The position numbers were made by a program, and so were the translations under genes. From VRUE01 sp963702575 (GTDB lineage: Bacteria > Actinomycetota > Thermoleophilia > Solirubrobacterales > 70-9), in NCBI GenBank assembly GCA_963702575.1, contig CAVPCU010000001.1:157178-221177 (forward strand): a stretch of DNA of 64,000 nucleotides. The letters are read 5' to 3'. The notes below the pieces were generated by a model. The model worked only from the letters and a program-made list of their open reading frames with translations, was not told the origin of the DNA and did not search any database. Shown piece after piece: positions 39,148 to 47,285 of the stretch (positions within the stretch are counted from its first letter, which is position 1; the number at the start of each line of letters is the position of its first letter).

Positions 39148-41169
39148 CTAGCGCCCGCGCACGATGGCTGGCAGCGAGCCTGCGGGTTCGTAAGGCCAGC
39201 CGTCCTGCGCGGGCGCGTAGGCGCGGAACTGGAAGCGGATGCCGCGGCTGTCGTCGTCGGTGAAGCGGTAGGCGTAGCGGAAGCGGCCGTGGCGGTCGGT
39301 CTGGAGGGTGCGGAATTCGCTCCAGGGCAGCCCGGCGACGCGGAATTGGAGCTCGACCGACTTGCCTTCGACGGGGATCGCGCCCGGCGCCGCGGCGACA
39401 CGGCCGCTGAGGACGAGCGGCGCCCCGCCAACCTGCGCTTCGCTCGAGGAGGCGCGCAGCCGCACGCCGCTGCGCACGCCGAGCTGCAGCGGCTGGCTGA
39501 CCGCCCGGGTGAGGGTCCCCGAGCCGTCGAAGACGGCGATCGCTTCGCGGCTCGGACCGGGGAGGAGACGTGCGGAGAAGCTGCCGTCGGCTTCGGTCCA
39601 GGCGATCGAGACGCGTTCGGCCGGCGCCCCGGCGGCGAACCGTTCGACGATCCGCACCGGCCGGTGCGCCAGCGGCGTGCCCTGTCCCTCCGTCAGCCGT
39701 CCGCTGAGCACGGCGCCGCGCCCGTACCGGGTGGATCGCCGCCGTCCGCTGCGGCCGAGCTTCTCGACGCCGCCGAACCCGGCGCGCACAAAGGCGGCGG
39801 TCTTCAACGGATTCGTCAGCGTCATCTCCTCGCCGTCGGCCTTGCGGGTGATCGTCGCAGCGTTCCCCGCGCGGTCGTAGGCGGTCGCCTCGAACTCGTA
39901 CTCCCCGGGCGCGAACGCGTCCGAGTCCCAATGGGCGCCGAGCTCGCCGGGCGGCGCCGGCGCCAGCGCCAGCGGTTGGAAGGGATCGCCCGAGCCGACA
40001 CGTCGCACGCCGACCCAGCCTCGGGAGGTGTCCGGGCCCGAGAGCGGGTCGGCGATCCTGACGCGGATCAGCTCGGGGTCGAGCGGGTCCTGGGCGTTGA
40101 GGAAGGCGACGCCGGGGGCGGTGCGGTCGATCCGCACCTCCGTCGTCGCCGGCGCGGGATCGGGCACGCCGTTGCTGGCGCCGCCGTCGGCCACGTTGCC
40201 GGCGAGGTCGCGGGCGTAGTAGGCGACGCTGTGCACGCCCTCGCCGATCGCCGGGGCCGAGACTTCGGCGCCGGGCTCGACGACCGGCTTGGCGCCGTCG
40301 ATCCGGATCGCGGTGAAGGGGGCCGGCGCGTCGCCGTAGGGCAGCATCCCCGAGGCGTCGTCGGCCGCGGTCGCGGTCAGTTTCACCGGCTGGTTGGTCC
40401 AGCCGGCCGGCGCGCCGGAGAGCCGCACGACCGGCGGCGTCATGTCGACGTGCAGCGTCGTCCTGCCGGTGCTGCCCGAGCGCATGCCCGAGCCGGAGAC
40501 GGCGACCGCGCTGACGTAGCTCGTGCCTTCAGGCAGGCCGGCGACCTCGAGCGCGTCGTCCGCGGCGCCCCCCGCGAGGTCGGTCTCGGCCGCGGTGCAG
40601 CGCTCGGCGGCGGCGCACGGCTCGCGGCCGGGAACGGGGTCGATCGCGACCGCGTAGCCGCGGATGCCGGAGGGCGGCTCGGCCCCGGGGTGCTCGAGCC
40701 GCAGGGCGAGCGGGAAGGCGTTGCGGCCGATCCAGGTTCCGAGCACGTGCGGGCTGACGGCAGCCGGCCGCGCGTCGTCGAAGCGCAGCTTCGCCACCGC
40801 CGCTGGGCCCTGGACGCCGTGGGAGTCCTCGAACCAGACTTCCGCCAGGTAGATGCCGGGGACGTCGGGCACCTGCATTTCGGCCGCGTCCGTCGCCCAG
40901 GGCAGCCGCCTTTCGCCGACCACCCAGCCTTCGGGGTTGCGGACGAGGTAGTGGGTTGCGGCGACCCCGGACGGGAAGCTCCACCTCAGGCGAAACCCCC
41001 GCGTCGCGTGCCAGCTTTCTTCGCCGCCTTCGACCCCGATGTCCGAGGGCGGCGCCGGTGCCGCGGCGGCGCTCGTGGCGCCGAGCGCCAGGCAGGCGAT
41101 GGCCACGCCCAGCGCCGCGCGCGGCGCTTTGCTCGGCAACAGCCCGACGAAGCCGCCCCAAGCCCTCAT
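39148..41169 (-). CDS. Large secreted protein with Ig-like/carboxypeptidase-regulatory-like domains
   Basis: 673 residues from ATG 41169, overlapping the sigma-factor stop (ATGA). Signal peptide about residues 1-36 (A-T-S-A-A-A-A). The body is beta-rich: fibronectin/Ig-like segments (T-P-P-V-V-R-L-S-G, A-R-D-L-A-G-N, A-Y-D-R-A-G-N) and C-terminal segments typical of CarboxypepD_reg/SpaA-like beta sandwiches (L-S-G-R-L-T-E-G-Q, L-S-G-R-V). Probably cell-surface. Coupling to the sigma/anti-sigma fusion suggests it is a sensor partner or the regulated output. Glutamates are mostly GAA. Confidence 0.7.
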   Translation of the reverse strand: MRAWGGFVGLLPSKAPRAALGVAIACLALGATSAAAAPAPPSDIGVEGGEESWHATRGFRLRWSFPSGVAATHYLVRNPEGWVVGERRLPWATDAAEMQVPDVPGIYLAEVWFEDSHGVQGPAAVAKLRFDDARPAAVSPHVLGTWIGRNAFPLALRLEHPGAEPPSGIRGYAVAIDPVPGREPCAAAERCTAAETDLAGGAADDALEVAGLPEGTSYVSAVAVSGSGMRSGSTGRTTLHVDMTPPVVRLSGAPAGWTNQPVKLTATAADDASGMLPYGDAPAPFTAIRIDGAKPVVEPGAEVSAPAIGEGVHSVAYYARDLAGNVADGGASNGVPDPAPATTEVRIDRTAPGVAFLNAQDPLDPELIRVRIADPLSGPDTSRGWVGVRRVGSGDPFQPLALAPAPPGELGAHWDSDAFAPGEYEFEATAYDRAGNAATITRKADGEEMTLTNPLKTAAFVRAGFGGVEKLGRSGRRRSTRYGRGAVLSGRLTEGQGTPLAHRPVRIVERFAAGAPAERVSIAWTEADGSFSARLLPGPSREAIAVFDGSGTLTRAVSQPLQLGVRSGVRLRASSSEAQVGGAPLVLSGRVAAAPGAIPVEGKSVELQFRVAGLPWSEFRTLQTDRHGRFRYAYRFTDDDSRGIRFQFRAYAPAQDGWPYEPAGSLPAIVRGR

Positions 41170-42446
41170 GGCCCGAACTCCCCGGCGGGGCTGCCGCTCG
41201 ACGTTCTCGACGACTGGGCGGCGGGGGCCGCTTCGACCGGTGCTGGCGGGGGGCTGTATTCGACCGCGCCGGCGCTCGCTTCGCTGCTCGCCTGCGCCGG
41301 TTCGCCCGCCGGCGCGGGGGCCTTTGCCCCTTCGTGCTTCGGTTCGGGCGCCGGCTGCGCCGCCGGTTCCGGCGCCGGCTGGTATTCGGTTTCGGGCGCG
41401 CCCGCTTGCTCGAGCACGCGGTGCGAGACCCGGTCGACCTTGGCCGCACGGCCGTGGTCCGGGGCGAGGCCGAGCGGCGCCGGCACGACCCCGCCCGCCA
41501 CGCACGCGGCCGCCCCGCCGACGGTCCCGGCGCAGACCGCCAGCGCCTTGGCCAGCGCCGCCATCCCGGCGCCGCGCGTCCCGCCCGCCGCCGCGACCCC
41601 GCCGAGGGAGGAGTCCGCCGTGCCTCCCCCGCCGGGCAGCCGCGACTGCAGGCTCCAGAGCAGATCGCCCGCCCGGCCCAGCAGCGAGCGCGAGGCGGGC
41701 TGCGCGCCGGCCATCGCCGCGAGCGCGCCGGGCGCCAGGGCGGCGACGGTCGCGGGCGTCGCGCGGTAGGCGCGCATCGCGGCGCGGCAGCCGGCGCAGG
41801 CGCGCAGGTGCTCGCGCACCAGCGCCGCCTCCGCGGCGCCGGTCTCACCGTCGCAGTGGGCAGAGAGCAGCGGGCGCAGCTCGGCGCACCGGGTGCCGTC
41901 CTCGCTGTCGGCGAGGACGCGGCGGAAGCGCTCGCGCCCCTCGGCCACGCACCGATTCACTTTCGTGTGGCTAAACCCAGTCAGCTCGCCGATCTCGGCG
42001 TAGCTGTAGCCGGCGGCGAGCAGGGTCAGCGCGCGCCGCTCGGCCGGCTTCAGCGCCCGCAGCGCCTCGCGGCTGCGGGCGATCCGCTCGCGCCGCTCGG
42101 TTCGCTCGGGCGGGCCGTCGCCGGTGGCCGCCATCCGTGCCACCCGGTCGGCCGCCTCGGGTCCCGCGGCCGCTCCCCCCGGCCCGAGCAACCGCTCGCG
42201 CTGGGCGCGGACCGCCAGCGCCTCGTGCTTGACCACGGTCTGCGTCCAGCGGATCAGATCGCGCGGCTTTGCGCTCGGCGCTTTCTCCAGCAGGATCTCC
42301 AGCGCCCGCTGGTAGGCGTCCTCCGCGTCCTCGACGCAGAGCGAGTAGCGCATCGCCACCCTGCGCAGCGCGGCGTCGTCGCGCGCGATCAGCTCGACCG
42401 CGGCGCGCTTGCGCCTCGCCGCATCCTCTTCCCTCGACCCCACCAA
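41166..42446 (-). CDS. ECF sigma factor fused to zinc-finger anti-sigma and extracellular tail
   Basis: 426 residues from TTG 42446 (GTG one codon later is equally possible; GGGAGG upstream). Region 2 (about 10-75) and region 4 (about 125-180; P-A-E-R-R-A-L-T-L, Y-S-Y-A-E-I-G-E-L-T-G) are sigma-70-like. An H-x-x-x-C-x-x-C zinc-binding anti-sigma motif (about 205-225), a hydrophobic helix (about 300-322) and a Pro/Ala/Glu-rich ~100-residue tail follow. The sigma would thus be tethered to the membrane and released on an outside signal. Glutamate codons are GAG in the cytoplasmic part (about 23 to 1) and GAA in the tail (about 9 to 2). Confidence 0.8.
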   Translation of the reverse strand: MVGSREEDAARRKRAAVELIARDDAALRRVAMRYSLCVEDAEDAYQRALEILLEKAPSAKPRDLIRWTQTVVKHEALAVRAQRERLLGPGGAAAGPEAADRVARMAATGDGPPERTERRERIARSREALRALKPAERRALTLLAAGYSYAEIGELTGFSHTKVNRCVAEGRERFRRVLADSEDGTRCAELRPLLSAHCDGETGAAEAALVREHLRACAGCRAAMRAYRATPATVAALAPGALAAMAGAQPASRSLLGRAGDLLWSLQSRLPGGGGTADSSLGGVAAAGGTRGAGMAALAKALAVCAGTVGGAAACVAGGVVPAPLGLAPDHGRAAKVDRVSHRVLEQAGAPETEYQPAPEPAAQPAPEPKHEGAKAPAPAGEPAQASSEASAGAVEYSPPPAPVEAAPAAQSSRTSSGSPAGEFGP

Positions 42447-42621
42447 ACCGCTGTACCTCCCTATACCGATCTAGATCGCCAACCCGGACATGTGGTGCAA
42501 AGCTCGGAACGCCGCCACTCTCTCCCCCCAAATGGACGATTGATCGGGCGAAAAAGTCGCAAATTGCAGATAATGCGCGCGGGCGGCGGTCGCGGCGCTG
42601 CCCATGTAGCATCGGTCCTCG

Positions 42622-43569
42622 ATGGCCACCTGCATCGTCACCGGCGGGGCCGGCTTCCTCGGCTCCCACCTCTGCGAGCACCTGCTGGGACAGGGCCATC
42701 GCGTGATCTGCATCGACAACCTCGAGACCGGCTCGCTGCAGAACATCGAGCACATCCGCGAGGAGGGCTTCGAGTTCCGCCACCTCGACATCACCGAGCG
42801 GGTCGAGGTCCCCGAGCCGGTCGACTTCGTCTATCACCTCGCCTCGCCCGCCAGCCCGATCGACTACCTGCGGCTGCCGTTGCACACGCTCAAAGTCGGC
42901 TCGCAGGGCACCCACCACATGCTCGGCCTGGCCAAGTTCAAGCGCGCCCGCTTCCTCCTCGCCTCGACCAGCGAGGTCTACGGCGACCCTCAGGTCCATC
43001 CGCAGACCGAGGACTACTGGGGCCACGTCAACCCGATCGGGCCGCGCGGCGTCTACGACGAGGCAAAGCGCTACGCCGAGGCGCTGACGATGGCCTACCA
43101 CCGCCAGCAGGGGGTCGACACCTCGATCGTGCGGATCTTCAATACCTACGGCTCGCGCATGCGGGCGCACGACGGTCGCGCGATCCCGACCTTCCTCCGC
43201 CAGGCGCTCAAGGACCAGCCGCTCACCGTCTTCGGCGAGGGCAGCCAGACGCGCAGCTTCTGCTATGTCGACGACCTGATCCGCGGCATCGTCGCGCTCG
43301 CCGAGTCCGACGCGCACATGCCGGTCAACATCGGCAATCCCAACGAGTTCACCCTGCTCGAACTGGCCAAGACGGTGATCGAGGTGACCGACTCGCGCTC
43401 GCAGATCGTCTACGAGCCGCTGCCGGTCGACGATCCCCAGCAGCGCCGCCCCGACATCGGCCGCGCCCGCGACCTGCTCGGCTGGGAGCCCGAGGTGGAG
43501 CTGCGCGACGGGCTGCGGCGGACGATCGAGCGCGCCGGAGTCGAGCGCCTCGCCGGCGCCTCGGACTGA
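42622..43569 (+). CDS. UDP-glucuronate decarboxylase-like SDR
   Basis: 315 residues. Extended SDR with G-G-A-G-F-L-G (8-14), and the catalytic Y-x-x-x-K at 145-149 inside PRGVYDEAKRYAEA, the UDP-xylose synthase signature. It also has R-I-F-N-T-Y-G-x-R-M. It would convert UDP-glucuronate to UDP-xylose for envelope glycans. A dTDP-glucose dehydratase is the nearest alternative. TAGCAT (42607-42612) is 9 bases before ATG. Its stop overlaps the mutase start. Confidence 0.82.
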   Translation: MATCIVTGGAGFLGSHLCEHLLGQGHRVICIDNLETGSLQNIEHIREEGFEFRHLDITERVEVPEPVDFVYHLASPASPIDYLRLPLHTLKVGSQGTHHMLGLAKFKRARFLLASTSEVYGDPQVHPQTEDYWGHVNPIGPRGVYDEAKRYAEALTMAYHRQQGVDTSIVRIFNTYGSRMRAHDGRAIPTFLRQALKDQPLTVFGEGSQTRSFCYVDDLIRGIVALAESDAHMPVNIGNPNEFTLLELAKTVIEVTDSRSQIVYEPLPVDDPQQRRPDIGRARDLLGWEPEVELRDGLRRTIERAGVERLAGASD

Positions 43570-45185
43570 TGGAGGAGCAGCGCACGATCGCGCCGATCGT
43601 CGGCCCCGACGACGAGCGCGTCTTCACCGACTCCGGGATCGAGATCGATCGCCTCTACGACGAGGACGATGTCGCGCCGGGGCTGGAAGAGCGGCTCGGG
43701 GCGCCCGGCGAGCCGCCCTTCACCCGCGGCATCCACGAGGGGATGTACCGCGACCGGCTCTGGACGATGCGCCAGTACGCCGGCTTCGCCACCCCCGAAG
43801 ACACCAACGAGCGCTACCGCTACCTGATCGAGCATGGCTCGACCGGCCTCTCGATGGCCTTCGACCTTCCGACCCAGCTCGGCCGCGACTCCGACGATCC
43901 GCTCTGCCACGGTGAGGTCGGCCGCACCGGCGTCCCGATCGACACGATCGAGGACATGCGGATCTGCTTCGAGCAGATCCCGCTCGATGCGGTCTCGACC
44001 TCGATGACGATCAACGCCCCGGCGGCGATCCTGCTGCTGCTCTACGAGCTGGTCGGCGAGGAACAGGGGGTGCCGTCGGAGAAGCTGCGCGGCACGGTCC
44101 AGAACGACGTGCTGAAGGAGTACATGGCGCGGGGCAACTACATCTACCCGCCCGAGCCGACGATGCGCCTGACCACCGACATCTTCGAGTACTGCCGCGA
44201 GAACGTGCCGAAATGGAACACGATCTCGATCTCCGGCTACCACATCCGCGAGAAGGGCTGCTCGGCGGTGCAGGAGGTGGCATTCACCCTCTCCAACGCG
44301 ATCGCCTACGTCGAAGCGGCGCTCGAGCGGGGCCTCGCGATCGACGAGTTCGCGCCGCGGCTCGCCTTCTTCTTCAACTGCCACAACAACGTCTTCCAGG
44401 AGGTCGCCAAGTTCCGCGCCGTGCGGCGGATGTGGGCGAAGATCGTCGAGGAGCGCTTCGGGGCGAAGGACCCCAACTCGATGAAGATCCGCTTCCACAC
44501 CCAGACCGGCGGGGTGACGCTGCAGGCGCAGCAGCCGGAGGTCAACATCATCCGCGTCGCCCTGCAGGGCTTCGCCGCGGTCGCCGGCGGCACCCAGTCG
44601 CTGCACACCAACGGCTTCGACGAGGCGCTGGCGCTGCCGACCGAGCGCTCGGCCCGGATCGCCCTGCGGACCCAGCAGGTGCTCGCCCACGAGTCCGGCG
44701 TCGCCGACACCGTCGATCCCTTCGCCGGCTCCTACTTCGTCGAGTCGCTGACCGATGAGATCGAGCAGCGCGCCTGGGAGCTGATCGAGAAGGTCGAGGA
44801 GCTCGGCGGCTCGGTCGAGGCGCTCGAGTTCATGCAGCGCGAGATCGAGGAGTCGGCGCTCTCCTACCACGAGCGCTACAAGAGCGGCCAGGACATCGTC
44901 GTCGGCGTCAACAAGTACGTCACCGACCAGGTCGACGACGTCGACATCCTCCGCGTCGACCCCGAGTCCGAGCAGCGCCAGCTCGGCCGCCTGAAGGCGT
45001 TCAAGGAGCGCCGCGACCAGGCCGCCGTCGCGGAGAGGCTCGACGCCCTGCGCGACGTCGCCCGCGGCGAGGGCAACCTGCTGGCGCCGATCCGCGCCGC
45101 CCTCGCCACCGACGCCTCGATCGGCGAGGTCTGCGGCGCGATGCGCGACGTCTTCGGCGAATACCGGGGAGGAGCTTTCTTCTAG
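43569..45185 (+). CDS. mutA: Methylmalonyl-CoA mutase, large (alpha) subunit
   Basis: 538 residues, the length of catalytic subunits without a cobalamin domain, from ATG 43569 (TGATG overlap with the previous stop). It has R-Q-Y-A-G-F, F-D-L-P-T-Q-L, S-M-T-I-N-A-P-A and the substrate-binding H-T-Q-T-x-G-x-T-L and G-G-T-Q-S-L-H-T-N motifs. It rearranges methylmalonyl-CoA to succinyl-CoA with adenosylcobalamin held by a separate small subunit, not seen here. Isobutyryl-CoA mutase is possible. An acyl-CoA carboxylase beta gene 2 kb on supports a propionyl-CoA route. Confidence 0.85.
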   Translation: MEEQRTIAPIVGPDDERVFTDSGIEIDRLYDEDDVAPGLEERLGAPGEPPFTRGIHEGMYRDRLWTMRQYAGFATPEDTNERYRYLIEHGSTGLSMAFDLPTQLGRDSDDPLCHGEVGRTGVPIDTIEDMRICFEQIPLDAVSTSMTINAPAAILLLLYELVGEEQGVPSEKLRGTVQNDVLKEYMARGNYIYPPEPTMRLTTDIFEYCRENVPKWNTISISGYHIREKGCSAVQEVAFTLSNAIAYVEAALERGLAIDEFAPRLAFFFNCHNNVFQEVAKFRAVRRMWAKIVEERFGAKDPNSMKIRFHTQTGGVTLQAQQPEVNIIRVALQGFAAVAGGTQSLHTNGFDEALALPTERSARIALRTQQVLAHESGVADTVDPFAGSYFVESLTDEIEQRAWELIEKVEELGGSVEALEFMQREIEESALSYHERYKSGQDIVVGVNKYVTDQVDDVDILRVDPESEQRQLGRLKAFKERRDQAAVAERLDALRDVARGEGNLLAPIRAALATDASIGEVCGAMRDVFGEYRGGAFF

Positions 45186-45204
45186 CCCTTTGGGGCAGTC
45201 CTAG

Positions 45205-45260
45205 GCGCGCCCATCCGATATTGACCCACTTCAGGTGTGGTCAATATCGGATGGGCGCGC
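45205..45260. repeat. Perfect palindrome A
   Basis: Arms of 22 bp (45205-45226 and 45239-45260) are exact reverse complements around a 12-base loop (CACTTCAGGTGT). Core arm CCCATCCGATATTGACC. It contains the stop codon of the minus-strand gene 45231-46166. Confidence 0.95.
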
Positions 45261-46166
45261 AGGAAGCATCGCGGCGGCCCGACTGAGCTCGGCCCGGACC
45301 CGGCCCGGCTCGTACTTGATCTCGTAGTGGGTGAAGCGAAGCGGCGTCATGCCGGCGAGCGTGTGGGCGCGGTCACGGCGGGCGTCTCGCGTCTGGGTCG
45401 AGGCGGTTCGGTGGTAGCGCAGGCCGTCGGTCTCCACCACAAGGCCGAGATCCGGCCAGTAGAAATCGACCTCCCAGCCGTTGACGAGCTGTTTGGAAAG
45501 AGGAACGGGGAGGCCGGCCCGCTCCGCGATAGGCCGGAAGAGAAGCTCGAGATCCGAGTCCGAGAGGCGGAACGTGCGCTTGTCGAGGAGGGCACGTAAG
45601 GGCTTGGCTCCTGGCTTGCCCACGTAGCGCTCGACTTCTGTGCGCAGCGCCTCGGGATCGATCAGATCGCGCTTGTCCGCATCGTTGACCGAGCGCTCGA
45701 CCACGAGAGCGCTGAGTTCGGCAGCGAGGTCTACGAGCGTGCGCGCCACCGCCGTCACGGGAATGCCGTCGACGATCTTGACGTCCTCTGGCGCGAGGCC
45801 CGGGCGGCCTCGAACCAGCAACCCAGGGCGCCGCAGTTCGCAGCGCCGCCTCACGCTGACGTCGATGCGGCCGCGCAACTCGCTGCCGATCCCCCAGAGC
45901 GCCGCCGCGCTGCGATGGCTCAGCATCGCCCCTTCGCCGCAGGCGAGCACCGCCGCCATCCAGCGCCGTTTTGGCGAGAGGTGCGGCCAGCCGACGGCGT
46001 AGACACCCCGCATGACGAGATGCAGTCGCCCCCTCGCGATCCGGTGCTCGATTTCGCGCGAGTTGAATCCCAGCGCCAGGAGCTGCCGGCGTGCGACCAC
46101 GCCGTGTTGCCTCCCGGCCAGCTCCCAGGCCCGCCCACTCCGCTTGTCCTCGTGCCCATCCGACAT
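45231..46166 (-). CDS. AbiEi-HTH plus DUF559 nuclease-like protein
   Basis: 311 residues. N-terminal winged-helix of the AbiEi type (about 10-50: A-G-R-Q-H-G-V-V-A-R-R-Q-L-L, then R-G-V-Y-A-V-G), a middle domain and a C-terminal DUF559/Vsr-like fold (N-G-W-E-V-D-F-Y-W-P, V-V-E-T-D-G, about 245-270) carrying candidate PD-(D/E)xK acids. The start ATG 46166 lies in palindrome B and the stop in palindrome A, so the two palindromes bound the gene exactly. Such proteins are multicopy in actinobacteria. Nuclease activity and mobility are inference. Confidence 0.75.
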   Translation of the reverse strand: MSDGHEDKRSGRAWELAGRQHGVVARRQLLALGFNSREIEHRIARGRLHLVMRGVYAVGWPHLSPKRRWMAAVLACGEGAMLSHRSAAALWGIGSELRGRIDVSVRRRCELRRPGLLVRGRPGLAPEDVKIVDGIPVTAVARTLVDLAAELSALVVERSVNDADKRDLIDPEALRTEVERYVGKPGAKPLRALLDKRTFRLSDSDLELLFRPIAERAGLPVPLSKQLVNGWEVDFYWPDLGLVVETDGLRYHRTASTQTRDARRDRAHTLAGMTPLRFTHYEIKYEPGRVRAELSRAAAMLPARPSDIDHT

Positions 46167-46206
46167 TGACCACACCTGAAGTGGGTCAATGTCGGATGGG
46201 CACGAG
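46149..46206. repeat. Perfect palindrome B (inverted copy of A)
   Basis: Arms of 23 bp (46149-46171 and 46184-46206) around a loop that is the exact reverse complement of the loop in A. The arm core is CCCATCCGACATTGACC. It differs from A in both arms with compensating changes, so pairing is kept. Confidence 0.95.
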
Positions 46207-46250
46207 TTCTCCCCCTGAATGGACCTATTCAGGCGCAAATTGCGGGAGGA

Positions 46251-46496
46251 ATGAGGCGGTGGAGGTTGAAGCGGGCCTCAATGATCGAGGTCTCGCGGAC
46301 GCTGATGAAGTCCGAGCCGGAGCTGGCGGAGCTACTTGCCGAGGTTGAGGGTGTTGAGGTGACGATGGCCGGGAAGGGCTTCGGCACCCGGGTCGAGGTC
46401 CGCGCCGCGGAGGGCTCGGGCCTCGACGAGGCCGACCTCGAGCACTTCCTGGACCGCCTCGCCAAGCCGCAGAAGCAGCCGTTCGGCAGCGCCTGA
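46251..46496 (+). CDS. Small hypothetical protein
   Basis: Up to 81 residues; GGAGGA directly abuts ATG 46251, and ATG 46281 gives a 71-residue version that may be the real one. Mixed alpha/beta: an acidic helix (S-E-P-E-L-A-E-L-L-A-E-V), a strand with G-K-G-F-G-T-R-V and a last helix (D-E-A-D-L-E-H-F-L). No family recognised. It follows palindrome B and a 7-bp inverted repeat (46214-46220, 46227-46233). Confidence 0.45.
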   Translation: MRRWRLKRASMIEVSRTLMKSEPELAELLAEVEGVEVTMAGKGFGTRVEVRAAEGSGLDEADLEHFLDRLAKPQKQPFGSA

Positions 46497-46520
46497 AAAC
46501 CCGAAGGAGAGGAATCGAAA

Positions 46521-47234
46521 TTGAACCTGATGAGGAAGCACCTGAGCGTCGCCAACGTCCTCTCGGCCATCGCCCTCTTCGTCGCCCTCAGCGGCGCCGC
46601 CTACGCGGCGACGACGACGGCCAAGAACTCGGTCAAGGCGTCGAGCATCGCCAAGGGCGCGGTGACGACGGCGAAACTGCGCAACGGGGCGGTCGCCGGC
46701 GCGAAGCTGCGCAACGGCGCCGTCACCACCTCCAAGATCGCCACCGGCGCGGTCGGCGCCTCCCAGATCGGCAACGGCGCGGTGCGCTCCGAACAGCTCG
46801 GCGGCAGCGTGGTGACCAGCGCGAAGCTGAAGAGCGGCGCCGTGACCGCCGAAAAGCTCGCCGCCAACGCGGTCGGCGCGAGCCAGCTCGGGGCCAACTC
46901 CGTCGCCACCGCGAAGATCCAGGAAGGCGCGGTGAGCGCCTCCAAGCTCTCCTCCAGCGTGCTCGCGAACGTGGTCAAGAACGTCATATCCGTGTCGAAA
47001 GCGCACGTGAGCGAAACTGCCGAAACCGAGACGGTCGTCGCAGAATGCCCGTCGGGGAGGCAGGCGATCGCCGGTGGGGCAAAGATCGTCGGGGGAGGCC
47101 CGAACATCGCGCTCACCGAATCCACGCCCGTGGTTGTCGGCGGAAAGTCGACGGGTTGGCAGGTCGGAGCGAGCGCGGTCAACCCACCCCTTACCTGGGC
47201 CGTCGAAGCGACCGCGATCTGCGCCGAATTCTGA
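46521..47234 (+). CDS. Secreted protein with decapeptide N-G-A-V repeats
   Basis: 237 residues from TTG 46521 (AAGGAGA about 10 bases upstream; ATG 46530 is an alternative). A signal peptide (S-G-A-A-Y-A-A) precedes about ten tandem decapeptides of the form N-G-A-V-x-x-x-K-L/I-x (residues about 30-145), a beta-helix-like pattern frequent in actinobacterial exported proteins. A C-terminal globular part with two Cys follows. Function unknown. Glutamate is GAA 9 of 10 times. Confidence 0.7.
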   Translation: MNLMRKHLSVANVLSAIALFVALSGAAYAATTTAKNSVKASSIAKGAVTTAKLRNGAVAGAKLRNGAVTTSKIATGAVGASQIGNGAVRSEQLGGSVVTSAKLKSGAVTAEKLAANAVGASQLGANSVATAKIQEGAVSASKLSSSVLANVVKNVISVSKAHVSETAETETVVAECPSGRQAIAGGAKIVGGGPNIALTESTPVVVGGKSTGWQVGASAVNPPLTWAVEATAICAEF

Positions 47235-47285
47235 GCGTTGGCTTGACGGCACCGCCTGGCGTGCCGAAATAGACTCCCGCGCTCG

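Noticed and set aside
40956..43568. Upstream extension of the methylmalonyl-CoA mutase frame
   Set aside because: Arg/Pro-rich shadow across the sigma factor and UXS genes; the mutase starts at 43569.
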